A stretch of 64,000 nt of DNA from JADFNB01 sp036397455. Its GTDB lineage: Bacteria; Gemmatimonadota; Gemmatimonadetes; Gemmatimonadales; GWC2-71-9. A program made the translations under genes and the position numbers. This document shows positions 26,653 through 34,773 of this stretch, one piece after another (positions within the stretch are counted from its first letter, which is position 1; every line of letters begins with the position of its first letter). The notes beneath the pieces were generated by a model. It made no database searches. It saw nothing but the letters and a program-made list of their open reading frames with translations, and had not been told where the DNA came from. The DNA is taken from assembly GCA_036397455.1 (NCBI GenBank), contig DASWIX010000052.1, positions 7,782 through 71,781 on the forward strand, written 5' to 3'.

Positions 26653-27473
26653 TGCGTCGAACGGTCGTGGGAATCGCACTCCTCGTGGCGCTCGCGGTCC
26701 CGGTACTTCTGCAGAGCGTCTTCATCGCGCCCCACGCGGTCTTCATCGATGAGAAGACGGGTGGCGCGCAGGTTACGCTCGGCGCCGGCGATGCAGCCGA
26801 AGAGGTCACGGTCGATCTCGCGTTCGGGTATCCCGACGTCAATCCGGATGGGATGCCGTACCTCCACATGGTCGATGACCCCGGTGACGAATTCCCGTCC
26901 GCCGCCGAGTGGATTCGCGCATTCCCGCGGCGCGTGCGCCTCGAGCCGGGCGATCGCCGCACGCTCCGCCTCCTCGCCACGCCACCCGCCGACCTGGCGG
27001 ACGGCGAGTATTGGGCGCGGCTGATCGTGACGGCGCGTGGCGCCACCACGCCGGTGGCCTCGACCGATACGACTGTTCGCGCCGGCTTGGACATCGTCTT
27101 TCGGCTCATCGTTCCGGTGACCTACCGCCGGGGAGCGGTTTCCACCGGCGTCGCGCTGCAATGGTTCGAGGCGGCCATGGAAGACGACTCGTTGGTGGCG
27201 TGGATGGGTGTCGACCGATTCGGCAACGCCGCCTTCCTGGGTACCGCCGAGTTCACGGTGCTGGATGACGACGGCACGGCGCTCAGGGATTGGGCTATCC
27301 CGATGGGGATCTACTATCAGATGGACCGGCGGTTCGTGTTTCACGTGGACGACCTGCCGTCCGGCAGCTACCGCCTGGCACTGCGACTGGCCGCCGAACG
27401 CAAGGACCTCGAAGACAACCAGGTGCTGCCGGCTGCCCCCGTAGGCGACACGGTCGCGTTCGTGGTGCCGTGA
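26649..27473 (+). CDS. PapD-like periplasmic pilus chaperone (divergent)
   Basis: 274 residues with an N-terminal signal/anchor helix (VVGIALLVALAVPVLLQSVF). It shows the two-sandwich layout of fimbrial chaperones: IRAFPRRVRLEPGDRRTLRLLATPP and LADGEYWARLIV match the F1-G1 edge region, and the second sandwich starts after FRLIVPVTYRRGAV. In classical systems such proteins hold subunits by donor-strand complementation. Overlaps the upstream subunit gene by 4 nt and lies 13 bp before the usher-like gene, so expression is coupled. Longer than classical chaperones (~230 residues). Confidence 0.78.
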   Translation: MMRRTVVGIALLVALAVPVLLQSVFIAPHAVFIDEKTGGAQVTLGAGDAAEEVTVDLAFGYPDVNPDGMPYLHMVDDPGDEFPSAAEWIRAFPRRVRLEPGDRRTLRLLATPPADLADGEYWARLIVTARGATTPVASTDTTVRAGLDIVFRLIVPVTYRRGAVSTGVALQWFEAAMEDDSLVAWMGVDRFGNAAFLGTAEFTVLDDDGTALRDWAIPMGIYYQMDRRFVFHVDDLPSGSYRLALRLAAERKDLEDNQVLPAAPVGDTVAFVVP

Positions 27474-27486
27474 GCGTGGGTCGCCG

Positions 27487-30039
27487 ATGCGGATACCGCG
27501 ATGCGTTTTCGTACTCCCGTTTCTCGCGGCGGCCCTAGCCGCCCCTCCGGCCCGCGCGCAGCAGGACACTGTTCCCATCGAGGCGATATTCCGGGTCGAC
27601 CTGCAGTACGGCCCGTCGCGGGTCGTTTCGGCCTTTGTGATCGACACGCGGCTCCTGTTGCCGCTCACGCGCCTGCTGGTCGACGGAGCGATCGGTGTGG
27701 CCGATTCATCGCAGGGCCATTTCATCGCCGCGGTCCTCGAACCTGCGGGGATCGCGATTCGTTTCGACACGGACAGCCTCCGACTCTCCGTCGACGACTC
27801 CATCGTCCCGTTCGGTAAATGGGACGCCGTCTGGCGGGACGGCGAACTATACGTCGATACCGACTTGCTCACCGAAGCGTTTGGTGTCCTGGTCGGGATT
27901 GACTGGATCGGCTTGACGGTGGTGGTCGCTCGGACGGACGGGCTGCCGATCGCGCGGCGCGCGCGGCGCGAGCTCGCGCGCGTCCGCGCCCTGCGACGAC
28001 AACCCGCGTACACCGCCGCACACAGCGTCCCGGTCCCGGAGGGGGTTGCCGACGGCGCGGTGCTCCAGTGGGCGCTCACCGGAGCGACCAACGACCCCTT
28101 GGGAAACGGCTCCATACAATTCGGGCTCGGTGCCAAGCTGTTGGACGGCAGCATCGAGTTCAGTTACGACAATCGCCGGTATACCGGTGGGTCCTTCTCG
28201 CGGACTCGGGGCTCGTGGATCCGTGCGTGGCCTGAAGGCGAGTACGTGAAGCAGCTTCGACTCGGCGACGTCCAATCGGCGGGCCGCCGCTCCCGACTGA
28301 TTCGCGGCGTGGTGGCAACGAACCAGCCGTTCATTCGATCGTCCGAGTTCGACCTCGAGGAGATCATCGACGGGGTACCACCCGGGTGGGAGGTCGAGCT
28401 GTACGATGCGTACGGACTGCTCGATTTCGGCGAGGCCGACCAGTTGGGAGGGTTCCGCCTCGCCCTGCCACTCCGGTACGGCGCCAATCCATTCGACATG
28501 GTGCTGTACGGCCCGCGCGGCGAAGTGCAGCGCCGACGCCGGACCATTCGGATCCCGTTCGATCGGCTGCCCGACCACACGTGGGAGTACGCGCTCGGCG
28601 TGGGGGCGTGCCACACCGACCCCTGTGGTGCCGCGTTCACCGCCGATCTGCGCTACGGCCTCTCCCGGCGGGTGACGGCGCAATCCGGTTGGGATCTGAT
28701 GTCCCGCCCAGGGGAGTCGGCGCTGTTCCAACCCTACGCGGCTGTTTCCGCGGCGGTACTCCCCTCGGTGAGCGTCACCGGGGAAGCGGTCGTGAACGGC
28801 CTGGTTCGCGCCCAGACAGACTTTGAACCAACCCCCGATTTCCGAGTTGGTTTCTCCCACACCTTCTTCTCGGCGGAAGGAGCCCAGTTCTTCGGGTCGG
28901 CGCTTGACCGGCGCCGCACAGAGGGCTCGTTGACGTGGTTTCGCCGGGACAACCTGTCGACCGCCGTACAGATCTCCGCTTCGCGGTCGTCCGGACCGGG
29001 CTCGGGACGGACGTTCCTGCGTGCGATCGTCACCGAGCGCATCGCCGATATCAGGTTCGCCGCCGACGTCCGCCATTCGCGCGTGAGGCTGGATCCGACT
29101 CCCACGACATCGATCACCATCGTCGACCTGAGCGCCCAACGGCTGATCGACCAAGGCCCGTCCTGGCTGCGGGCGGCAACGATCGGCGCGGGGGTCGGAC
29201 TGGATTTCTCGAAGGGATTCGAGTCGCTTCGCCTGCAGGGCGGCCGGGCTGTGCGCGAGGGTATCCGGGTGGACCTCGGGCTGGGCTGGTTCCGAACCCA
29301 GGGCGGGCTTGTGATGGACCTCGGGCTCAGCACCACCCTGGGCGGCCCCCGCTTCGGCAGCCGCAACCGGTTCACCTCGACGGCGGGAACACAGGGTATC
29401 CAGCTCATCGACGGATCGCTGCTGTGGGATCGGCGGTCAGGTCATGTCGCGCTCGGTGACGGCCGCGACTTGGGGCGCGCCGGCATCACGGGGACGGTCT
29501 TTCTCGACCTGAACGGCGACGGGCGTCGGAGCGAGGACGAGCCGGGCCTTGAAGGCGTGACCGTGCGGGTGGGTGGCCGTCTCCGTACGAGCGATCACGA
29601 AGGTCGATTCTCCGTGTGGGAGCTCTTTCCGTTCCAACCGGCGCGGGTAGAGGTCAGCGCCGACAAGCTCGAGAACCCGTTCTACGCGGTGCGCTACCGC
29701 GTGATCGAGGTCATCCCGACGCCCAACAGTTTCGTCCCCGTCGAGATTCCGGTGGTCGTCGGCGCCGAGGTCAGCGGGGGCGTGTTGCTCGACGGTGAAC
29801 CGTTGGGGGGCGTCCGGGTGGTGCTGCACGAGATCGGGAACGGGTTCGAAATGGCGCTCATCACGTATGCGGATGGGGGGTTCTACGCGCTTGGTGTTCC
29901 CCCGGGCGAGTATGAAGCCTCTATCCCGAGCGACATCCTCGCGGGACTCGGTGCGACGTCCACACCCGTCCGGTTCACGGTCCCCGAGGGAGCGGGGCAG
30001 AAGATCATCGAAGCCGTGGTCTTGTTCATCGACCGGTAG
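27487..30039 (+). CDS. Usher-like outer-membrane assembly protein with C-terminal SdrD-like domain
   Basis: 850 residues; signal peptide ending ARAQQ. The N-terminal ~180 residues are a mixed domain. From ~190 comes a beta-strand-rich barrel with usher-type segments: GVVATNQPFIRSSEFDLEEI, DGVPPGWEVELYDAYGLLDF, LPLRYGANPFDMVLYGPRGE, and YGLSRRVTAQSGWDLM. Cys375 and Cys380 (ACHTDPC) could pair. At ~670 starts GTVFLDLNGDGRRSEDEPG, an SdrD-B-like sandwich, followed by a second carboxypeptidase-regulatory-like sandwich (GGVLLDGEPLGGVRVVLHE). Classical ushers end in two small beta sandwiches too, so these may be functional equivalents. It probably translocates the two upstream subunits. Confidence 0.72.
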   Translation: MRIPRCVFVLPFLAAALAAPPARAQQDTVPIEAIFRVDLQYGPSRVVSAFVIDTRLLLPLTRLLVDGAIGVADSSQGHFIAAVLEPAGIAIRFDTDSLRLSVDDSIVPFGKWDAVWRDGELYVDTDLLTEAFGVLVGIDWIGLTVVVARTDGLPIARRARRELARVRALRRQPAYTAAHSVPVPEGVADGAVLQWALTGATNDPLGNGSIQFGLGAKLLDGSIEFSYDNRRYTGGSFSRTRGSWIRAWPEGEYVKQLRLGDVQSAGRRSRLIRGVVATNQPFIRSSEFDLEEIIDGVPPGWEVELYDAYGLLDFGEADQLGGFRLALPLRYGANPFDMVLYGPRGEVQRRRRTIRIPFDRLPDHTWEYALGVGACHTDPCGAAFTADLRYGLSRRVTAQSGWDLMSRPGESALFQPYAAVSAAVLPSVSVTGEAVVNGLVRAQTDFEPTPDFRVGFSHTFFSAEGAQFFGSALDRRRTEGSLTWFRRDNLSTAVQISASRSSGPGSGRTFLRAIVTERIADIRFAADVRHSRVRLDPTPTTSITIVDLSAQRLIDQGPSWLRAATIGAGVGLDFSKGFESLRLQGGRAVREGIRVDLGLGWFRTQGGLVMDLGLSTTLGGPRFGSRNRFTSTAGTQGIQLIDGSLLWDRRSGHVALGDGRDLGRAGITGTVFLDLNGDGRRSEDEPGLEGVTVRVGGRLRTSDHEGRFSVWELFPFQPARVEVSADKLENPFYAVRYRVIEVIPTPNSFVPVEIPVVVGAEVSGGVLLDGEPLGGVRVVLHEIGNGFEMALITYADGGFYALGVPPGEYEASIPSDILAGLGATSTPVRFTVPEGAGQKIIEAVVLFIDR

Positions 30040-30124
30040 CGACGTCCGCCCCGAACACGGTAAGTTCTCCCCGCCACAGGTCCGGCCGACCGCGCCCATC
30101 CTCCAAACGGAAGACAGTCCGATC

Positions 30125-31285
30125 ATGACCGACGCGCTCTTTACGCCACAGCAGGTGGAACTCCGGGCTCGCGCGCATGAACTTGCCGAAACCGTGATGC
30201 GTCCCGTCGCCGCCAAGTACGACGAGGAACAGACCTATCCGTGGGAGGTGCAGCACGCGATCAGGGACGCGGGACTTTCCGGCGTGTGGATCCCCAAGCA
30301 ATACGGCGGGTTGGGCGGCGGCGTCCTCGAGCTCTGCATCGTGGTCGAGGAGTTTTCGCGCGCCTGCGGCGGCATGGGCGTGGGATTCGCGGTGAACGCG
30401 TTGGGCTCCTTCCCGATTCTCGTCGCGGGCACCGACGAGCAGAAGGAGAAATGGATACCGCCCATCGCCGCGGGCGAGAAACTCATCGCGTTCGGACTGT
30501 CGGAGAAGGCGGCAGGCTCGGACGCCGGCTCGATGACCACCCGGGCAGCGCGTGACGGCGACGCATACGTGTTGAACGGGGACAAGAAGTGGAACACGGG
30601 CGGCGCCGTCGCATCGTATAACACGATCTTCGCCGTGACCAACCCCGAGCGAGGGGCGCGTGGCATTTCCGCGTTCGTGGTGGAGGAGGGCACACCCGGA
30701 TATCGCGTCGGCAAGCACGAGGACAAGATGGGGATTCGGTGCGTCCCGGTCGTCGAGATCCACCTGGAGGACTGCCGCGTCCCGGCCGGGCACCTGCTCG
30801 GCGGTGAGGAAGGCCGTGGCTTCAAGCATGCGATGCTCACGCTCGACCGCGCGCGGCCCGGTGTCGCGGCGCAGGCGGTGGGGCTCGCGCAGGGCGCGCT
30901 CGATCTCGCGATGGCGTACACCCGCGAGCGCAAACAATTCGGTCAGACGGTGAGTGCGTTCCAGGGCGTCCAGTGGATGCTGGCCGACATGGCGACCCAA
31001 ATCGAGGCGGCGCGGCAGCTCGTGCATGCCGCGGCGCGCACGATCGATTCCGGTCACAAGCACATCACCAAGATCTCGGCCATGTGCAAGCTCATGGCGA
31101 CTGACGTCGCCATGAAGGTGACCACCGACGCCGTGCAGCTGTTCGGCGGCTACGGGTTCTGCAAGGACTACCCGGTCGAGAAGTACATGCGCGACGCGAA
31201 GATCACCCAGATCTATGAGGGCACGAATCAGATCCAGCGGCTGGTGATCGCGCGGAACCTGCTTCGTGAGGCCGCCGGCGCATGA
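30125..31285 (+). CDS. Acyl-CoA dehydrogenase
   Basis: 386 residues, normal length for the family. Start at ATG 30125 with GGAAGA upstream. FAD-binding and substrate features: LSEKAAGSDAGSMTT, YVLNGDKKWNTGG, and the C-terminal FGGYGFCKDYPVEKYMRDAKITQIYEGTNQIQR with the catalytic Glu in YEGT. It oxidises acyl-CoA to enoyl-CoA and passes electrons to ETF. It stands alone, 85 bp after the usher gene, so it is probably a separate transcription unit. No neighbouring beta-oxidation genes. Confidence 0.95.
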   Translation: MTDALFTPQQVELRARAHELAETVMRPVAAKYDEEQTYPWEVQHAIRDAGLSGVWIPKQYGGLGGGVLELCIVVEEFSRACGGMGVGFAVNALGSFPILVAGTDEQKEKWIPPIAAGEKLIAFGLSEKAAGSDAGSMTTRAARDGDAYVLNGDKKWNTGGAVASYNTIFAVTNPERGARGISAFVVEEGTPGYRVGKHEDKMGIRCVPVVEIHLEDCRVPAGHLLGGEEGRGFKHAMLTLDRARPGVAAQAVGLAQGALDLAMAYTRERKQFGQTVSAFQGVQWMLADMATQIEAARQLVHAAARTIDSGHKHITKISAMCKLMATDVAMKVTTDAVQLFGGYGFCKDYPVEKYMRDAKITQIYEGTNQIQRLVIARNLLREAAGA

Positions 31286-31298
31286 CGGCGCCGTCGCG

Positions 31299-31631
31299 TC
31301 ACTCCTGCCACACCGCATAGCCGATCGCGCGTAACTCGCGCGCGACGTCACGTTCCACGCTCTGTGCCTCGCGATAGCTAAACGGGCTGCCGTCGGGATA
31401 GAGATCCGGTCGCAGGTGCCAGCCGTAGTCCCGCACGTACCGGTTGGCTTTGTAGCCGCGCTTGTGATTCGCGAAGCGCCGCTCCGGCGCCAGTCCGGTC
31501 ATTCCCACGTATACGCACGGCTTCCCGGCCCGGTAGTGAGGATTCCGTTCCGCAAAGCGTTGGCGCTCGAGCACCGACGGATCCAACTCCACGACATACA
31601 CCGAGTAGTGCGCGGCTTTCCGTCGCGTCAC
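31299..31631 (-). CDS. GIY-YIG-like small protein
   Basis: About 110 residues from GTG 31631, 16 bp downstream of the sortilin-like gene stop. It has YSVYVVELD and, 25 residues later, CVYVGMTG, the spaced pair of short strands that defines GIY-YIG nucleases, followed by APERRFANHKRGYKANRYV with an Arg in the usual place. A Glu lies in SVERDVARELRAIGYAVW. Similar small proteins are annotated as putative GIY-YIG superfamily members. Activity untested; a DNA nicking or repair role would be usual. Confidence 0.65.
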   Translation of the reverse strand: MTRRKAAHYSVYVVELDPSVLERQRFAERNPHYRAGKPCVYVGMTGLAPERRFANHKRGYKANRYVRDYGWHLRPDLYPDGSPFSYREAQSVERDVARELRAIGYAVWQE

Positions 31632-31647
31632 GCGCCGCGCCCCGGCG

Positions 31648-34600
31648 TCAGTCGCGTTGCCGCAGCCGATCGACCAACCGCGCGAGCCGCGATTCGAGTT
31701 CCCGCACGCTCCGGTCGAGGTCATCCTTGCGCCGCACCTGCATGGCCGTCGGCGGGTACAGGCTGCCCTGACGCGCCCCCTGCCCGCTGAGTTGGGACGC
31801 GAGCTGCCCCGCACGTCGCCCCAGGGCCTGCAGCGCGCGCATCGCCGCGCGCACCGAGTCCGCGGCGTCTCCGCCCGCGACCGACGACAGCACGGCCCGC
31901 AGCTCGTCCGCGCGGGCGCCCACGCGGCGTTGCAACCCCAGCAGCGCGACGAGATGGGCCTCGCGTCGTTCCCAGTCCTGTTGCGATAAGGGCATGAGCG
32001 GATCACCGCGCAGCACCGCCGGCTGCGACACGCGCATGCCCGCGGCCTCGAGCGTCACGGTATACGTCCCGGGAGACACGAACGGTCCGCGCGGCCCGAC
32101 AGGATGGGGCAATCCCGCTCGGGCGACGTCATCGTCCCCTCCCCCCGAGCCTGGCGGGGACTCGTGCCGCATGTCCCACACGATCCGGTGTAACCCGGCG
32201 GCGGCGGGCACCTCGAGCGTCCGCACCACGTCACCGCGCGCGGTCGTGACCGTCACCGTCGCCGCCTCGGCCGCCTGTCGCAGGACGTAGGTGATGATTG
32301 AGCCGTGCGGAGGGTTCTCACCGGCGAACGCCGCTTGCCCCCTATAGGACGTGTCCTTCCAGTACTGGAAGATCGTGCCGGGGCGGATTCGAAAGAGATG
32401 GACATCGACGCCGGCGATCGGATGCGCCCATGAGACTAGTGGCGAAAGATCGTCGAGAATCCAGATACTGCGCCCGTGCGTGCCGGCCACCAGGGCGTCG
32501 TCCCGCGGGTGGATCACCAGATCGTCGTAGGCCGTCGTCGGGACGTTCATGCGCGCCCAATGCGCCCCCGCGTCGGTCGTGACGAACAGCGTGTGCTCCG
32601 TCCCGACGAACACCAGGTTGGGGTTGTCGCGATGGACCGCGATGGCGTTGATCGAACCCGACGGGAGCCCCGCCATGCGCGGCGTCCAGCTGCGCCCGCG
32701 GTCGGCCGTGTAGTACAGGTACGGCGCGAAGTCGCCGTCGCGGTGCGCGTCGAACGACACCCACGCCGCGTCGGGGGAGGCGGAGGACGGGGCGACGCGA
32801 CTCACGTACGTGCCGGACCGGACACCGCGTACGGTGCGCGACACCTCCGTCCACCTGGTTCCACCGTCGCCCGACACCTGGAGGTTTCCGTCGTCGGTGC
32901 CGACCCACAGGACCCGCCCATCGAGCGGCGACTCGGCGATGGTCACGATCTCGCCGAACGATGAGGTGCCGTCGTTGCGCGAGATCCGAATGTCGGCACC
33001 CTTCACCCCCATCAACCCGACGGTATCCCGATCGATCTGGCGGGAGAGGTCGTCGGTACGCGTCCAGCTCAACCCGCGGTCCCGCGAAATGAACAGGCGA
33101 TTGCCGCCGAGGTAGACCACCGCCGGATCGTGCCGCGAGACGAGACTCGGTGAGTTCCAGTCGAACCGGTACGGCGGCTCTCCCTCCGGTGGCCACGGCC
33201 GGATGTCCAGCAGGTCGCCGGTCTCCGCGTCGAGCCGCGTGTAGTTGCCATCCTGGGAATTGCCGTAGACGTAGCGGTGACTGGTGGGATCCGGCTGCCA
33301 GTACATGCCGTCGCCAAACCCGATCTGGCGCCAGTCGTCGTTGATGATGCCGATCCAGTGACGCGTCGCGCTCGGCCCCATCCATGAATGATTGTCCTGC
33401 ATCCCGCCGTAGACCATGTACGGCTCACGATGATCGACGCCGATCGCGTAGAACTGCCCGATGGGCAGATTGGCGATCTTCGCGTACGTGAGGCCCATGT
33501 CCCACGTTTCGTGCAGCCCGCCGTCTCCTGCCAGATAGAAGTGTTTCGGGTTCGCCGGGTCGATCCACATGGTGTGAAAGTCGGAATGGACGCCGACATC
33601 GTAGGTCGGTCGTGTGGGCAGCACGTCAAAGTCGCGGCCGCCGTTCTCGCTCTTGTAGAACGAGGTGGCGAGTTGGTACACCCGGTCGGCATTCGTCGGG
33701 TCGATGATGATGTGGGAGTAGTACATGGGGCGCTGATTCAACGTGTTGACGCGCGTCCAGTGCTCGCCGCCGTCTTCCGTGCGGAACGTCCCGCTGCTGT
33801 CGCCATGCTGGATCAACGCATTGAGCACGAGCGGCTCGGTCGCGCTGATCGCCAGGCCGATACGACCTTTATCGCCCGCGGGGATGCCATTGGTCAGCAC
33901 GCGCCACGTGCGTCCCCCGTCCGTGGTCTTGTAGATCGCCGAGCCGGGCCCCCCACCGTTGAATCCCCAGGTCCGGCGCAACCGCTGATAGGCTGCCGCA
34001 TACAACGTATTGGGATTCGACGGGTCAATCGCCATATCGACCACGCCGGTCAGCGTGTCGACGTACAGGACCTTGGCCCACGTGGCGCCGCCATCCTCGG
34101 TCTTGAACAGGCCGCGCGCGTCGCTCGGCTGCCACAGGTTGCCGAGCGCCGCGACCCACGCGATCTCGGGGTTGGTCGGATGCACAATCACGCGACCGAT
34201 ATGCCGTGTGTCCGCCAGACCGAGGTGGGTCCAGGTCTCGCCGGCGTCGGTGGACCGGTAGACGCCGTTTCCCCATGAGGTACTTTGCCGGTTCTGCTGC
34301 TCACCGGTCCCCGCCCAGATGATGCGGGGATCGGACGGCGCGATCGCCAGGTCGCCGAACGTGCTGACCGCCTGACCCTCGAAGATCGGCCGCCAGGTCG
34401 TTCCTTTGTTCACGCTCTTCCAGATTCCGCCCGACGCCGACGCGACGTAGATCGTGGCCGGATCGGCCGGCAGGGCCTCGACGTCGTGAATGCGGCCGCC
34501 GGCCACCGCCGGGCCGATGAGCCGAAAGCGGAACCCCTGGGCCAGTTCGGTGGAGATCGGTGCGGTCTGCGCACCCGCCCGCGCGACGGACCATACCATG

Positions 34601-34650
34601 ACGAGGGTTGGGACGATCAGCAACGCGAAGTGGCGACTGAAGCGGACCAC
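31648..34650 (-). CDS. Secreted sortilin/VPS10-like BNR beta-propeller protein
   Basis: 1000 residues if started at GTG 34650, which has GGAGG 5 nt upstream; an ATG at 34665 has no SD. Signal peptide ending ARAGAQ. The bulk is repeated propeller blades with Asp-box motifs (STDAGETWTHLG, TTDGGRTWRVL, SRDRGLSWTRTD) as in VPS10/sortilin and xyloglucanase-type proteins. The C-terminal part is a beta-sandwich (GTYTVTLEAAGMRV) and a coiled-coil tail (VRELESRLARLVDRLRQRD). Often annotated 'glycosyl hydrolase', but no catalytic residues can be assigned. A similar protein is encoded at 60633. Confidence 0.85.
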   Translation of the reverse strand: MVRFSRHFALLIVPTLVMVWSVARAGAQTAPISTELAQGFRFRLIGPAVAGGRIHDVEALPADPATIYVASASGGIWKSVNKGTTWRPIFEGQAVSTFGDLAIAPSDPRIIWAGTGEQQNRQSTSWGNGVYRSTDAGETWTHLGLADTRHIGRVIVHPTNPEIAWVAALGNLWQPSDARGLFKTEDGGATWAKVLYVDTLTGVVDMAIDPSNPNTLYAAAYQRLRRTWGFNGGGPGSAIYKTTDGGRTWRVLTNGIPAGDKGRIGLAISATEPLVLNALIQHGDSSGTFRTEDGGEHWTRVNTLNQRPMYYSHIIIDPTNADRVYQLATSFYKSENGGRDFDVLPTRPTYDVGVHSDFHTMWIDPANPKHFYLAGDGGLHETWDMGLTYAKIANLPIGQFYAIGVDHREPYMVYGGMQDNHSWMGPSATRHWIGIINDDWRQIGFGDGMYWQPDPTSHRYVYGNSQDGNYTRLDAETGDLLDIRPWPPEGEPPYRFDWNSPSLVSRHDPAVVYLGGNRLFISRDRGLSWTRTDDLSRQIDRDTVGLMGVKGADIRISRNDGTSSFGEIVTIAESPLDGRVLWVGTDDGNLQVSGDGGTRWTEVSRTVRGVRSGTYVSRVAPSSASPDAAWVSFDAHRDGDFAPYLYYTADRGRSWTPRMAGLPSGSINAIAVHRDNPNLVFVGTEHTLFVTTDAGAHWARMNVPTTAYDDLVIHPRDDALVAGTHGRSIWILDDLSPLVSWAHPIAGVDVHLFRIRPGTIFQYWKDTSYRGQAAFAGENPPHGSIITYVLRQAAEAATVTVTTARGDVVRTLEVPAAAGLHRIVWDMRHESPPGSGGGDDDVARAGLPHPVGPRGPFVSPGTYTVTLEAAGMRVSQPAVLRGDPLMPLSQQDWERREAHLVALLGLQRRVGARADELRAVLSSVAGGDAADSVRAAMRALQALGRRAGQLASQLSGQGARQGSLYPPTAMQVRRKDDLDRSVRELESRLARLVDRLRQRD

Positions 34651-34773
34651 GGCTGCCTCCGGCATTGAGGAGTGGTGCCGCGAATGTACCCGCGCGGGCG
34701 AATCGACGGAACGGCTGGCGACCGATCCGGCGAGACTCGTTTCCAGGGTTCAGGCAGGCCATATTTCTTCGCC

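Noticed and set aside
26607..28154. 515-residue frame opposite the chaperone and usher genes
   Set aside because: Ser/Arg-rich content without domains; antisense to clear genes.
31648..34650. Glycoside hydrolase
   Set aside because: Such propellers are often labelled so, but only Asp-box repeats are visible and no catalytic acid pair can be assigned.
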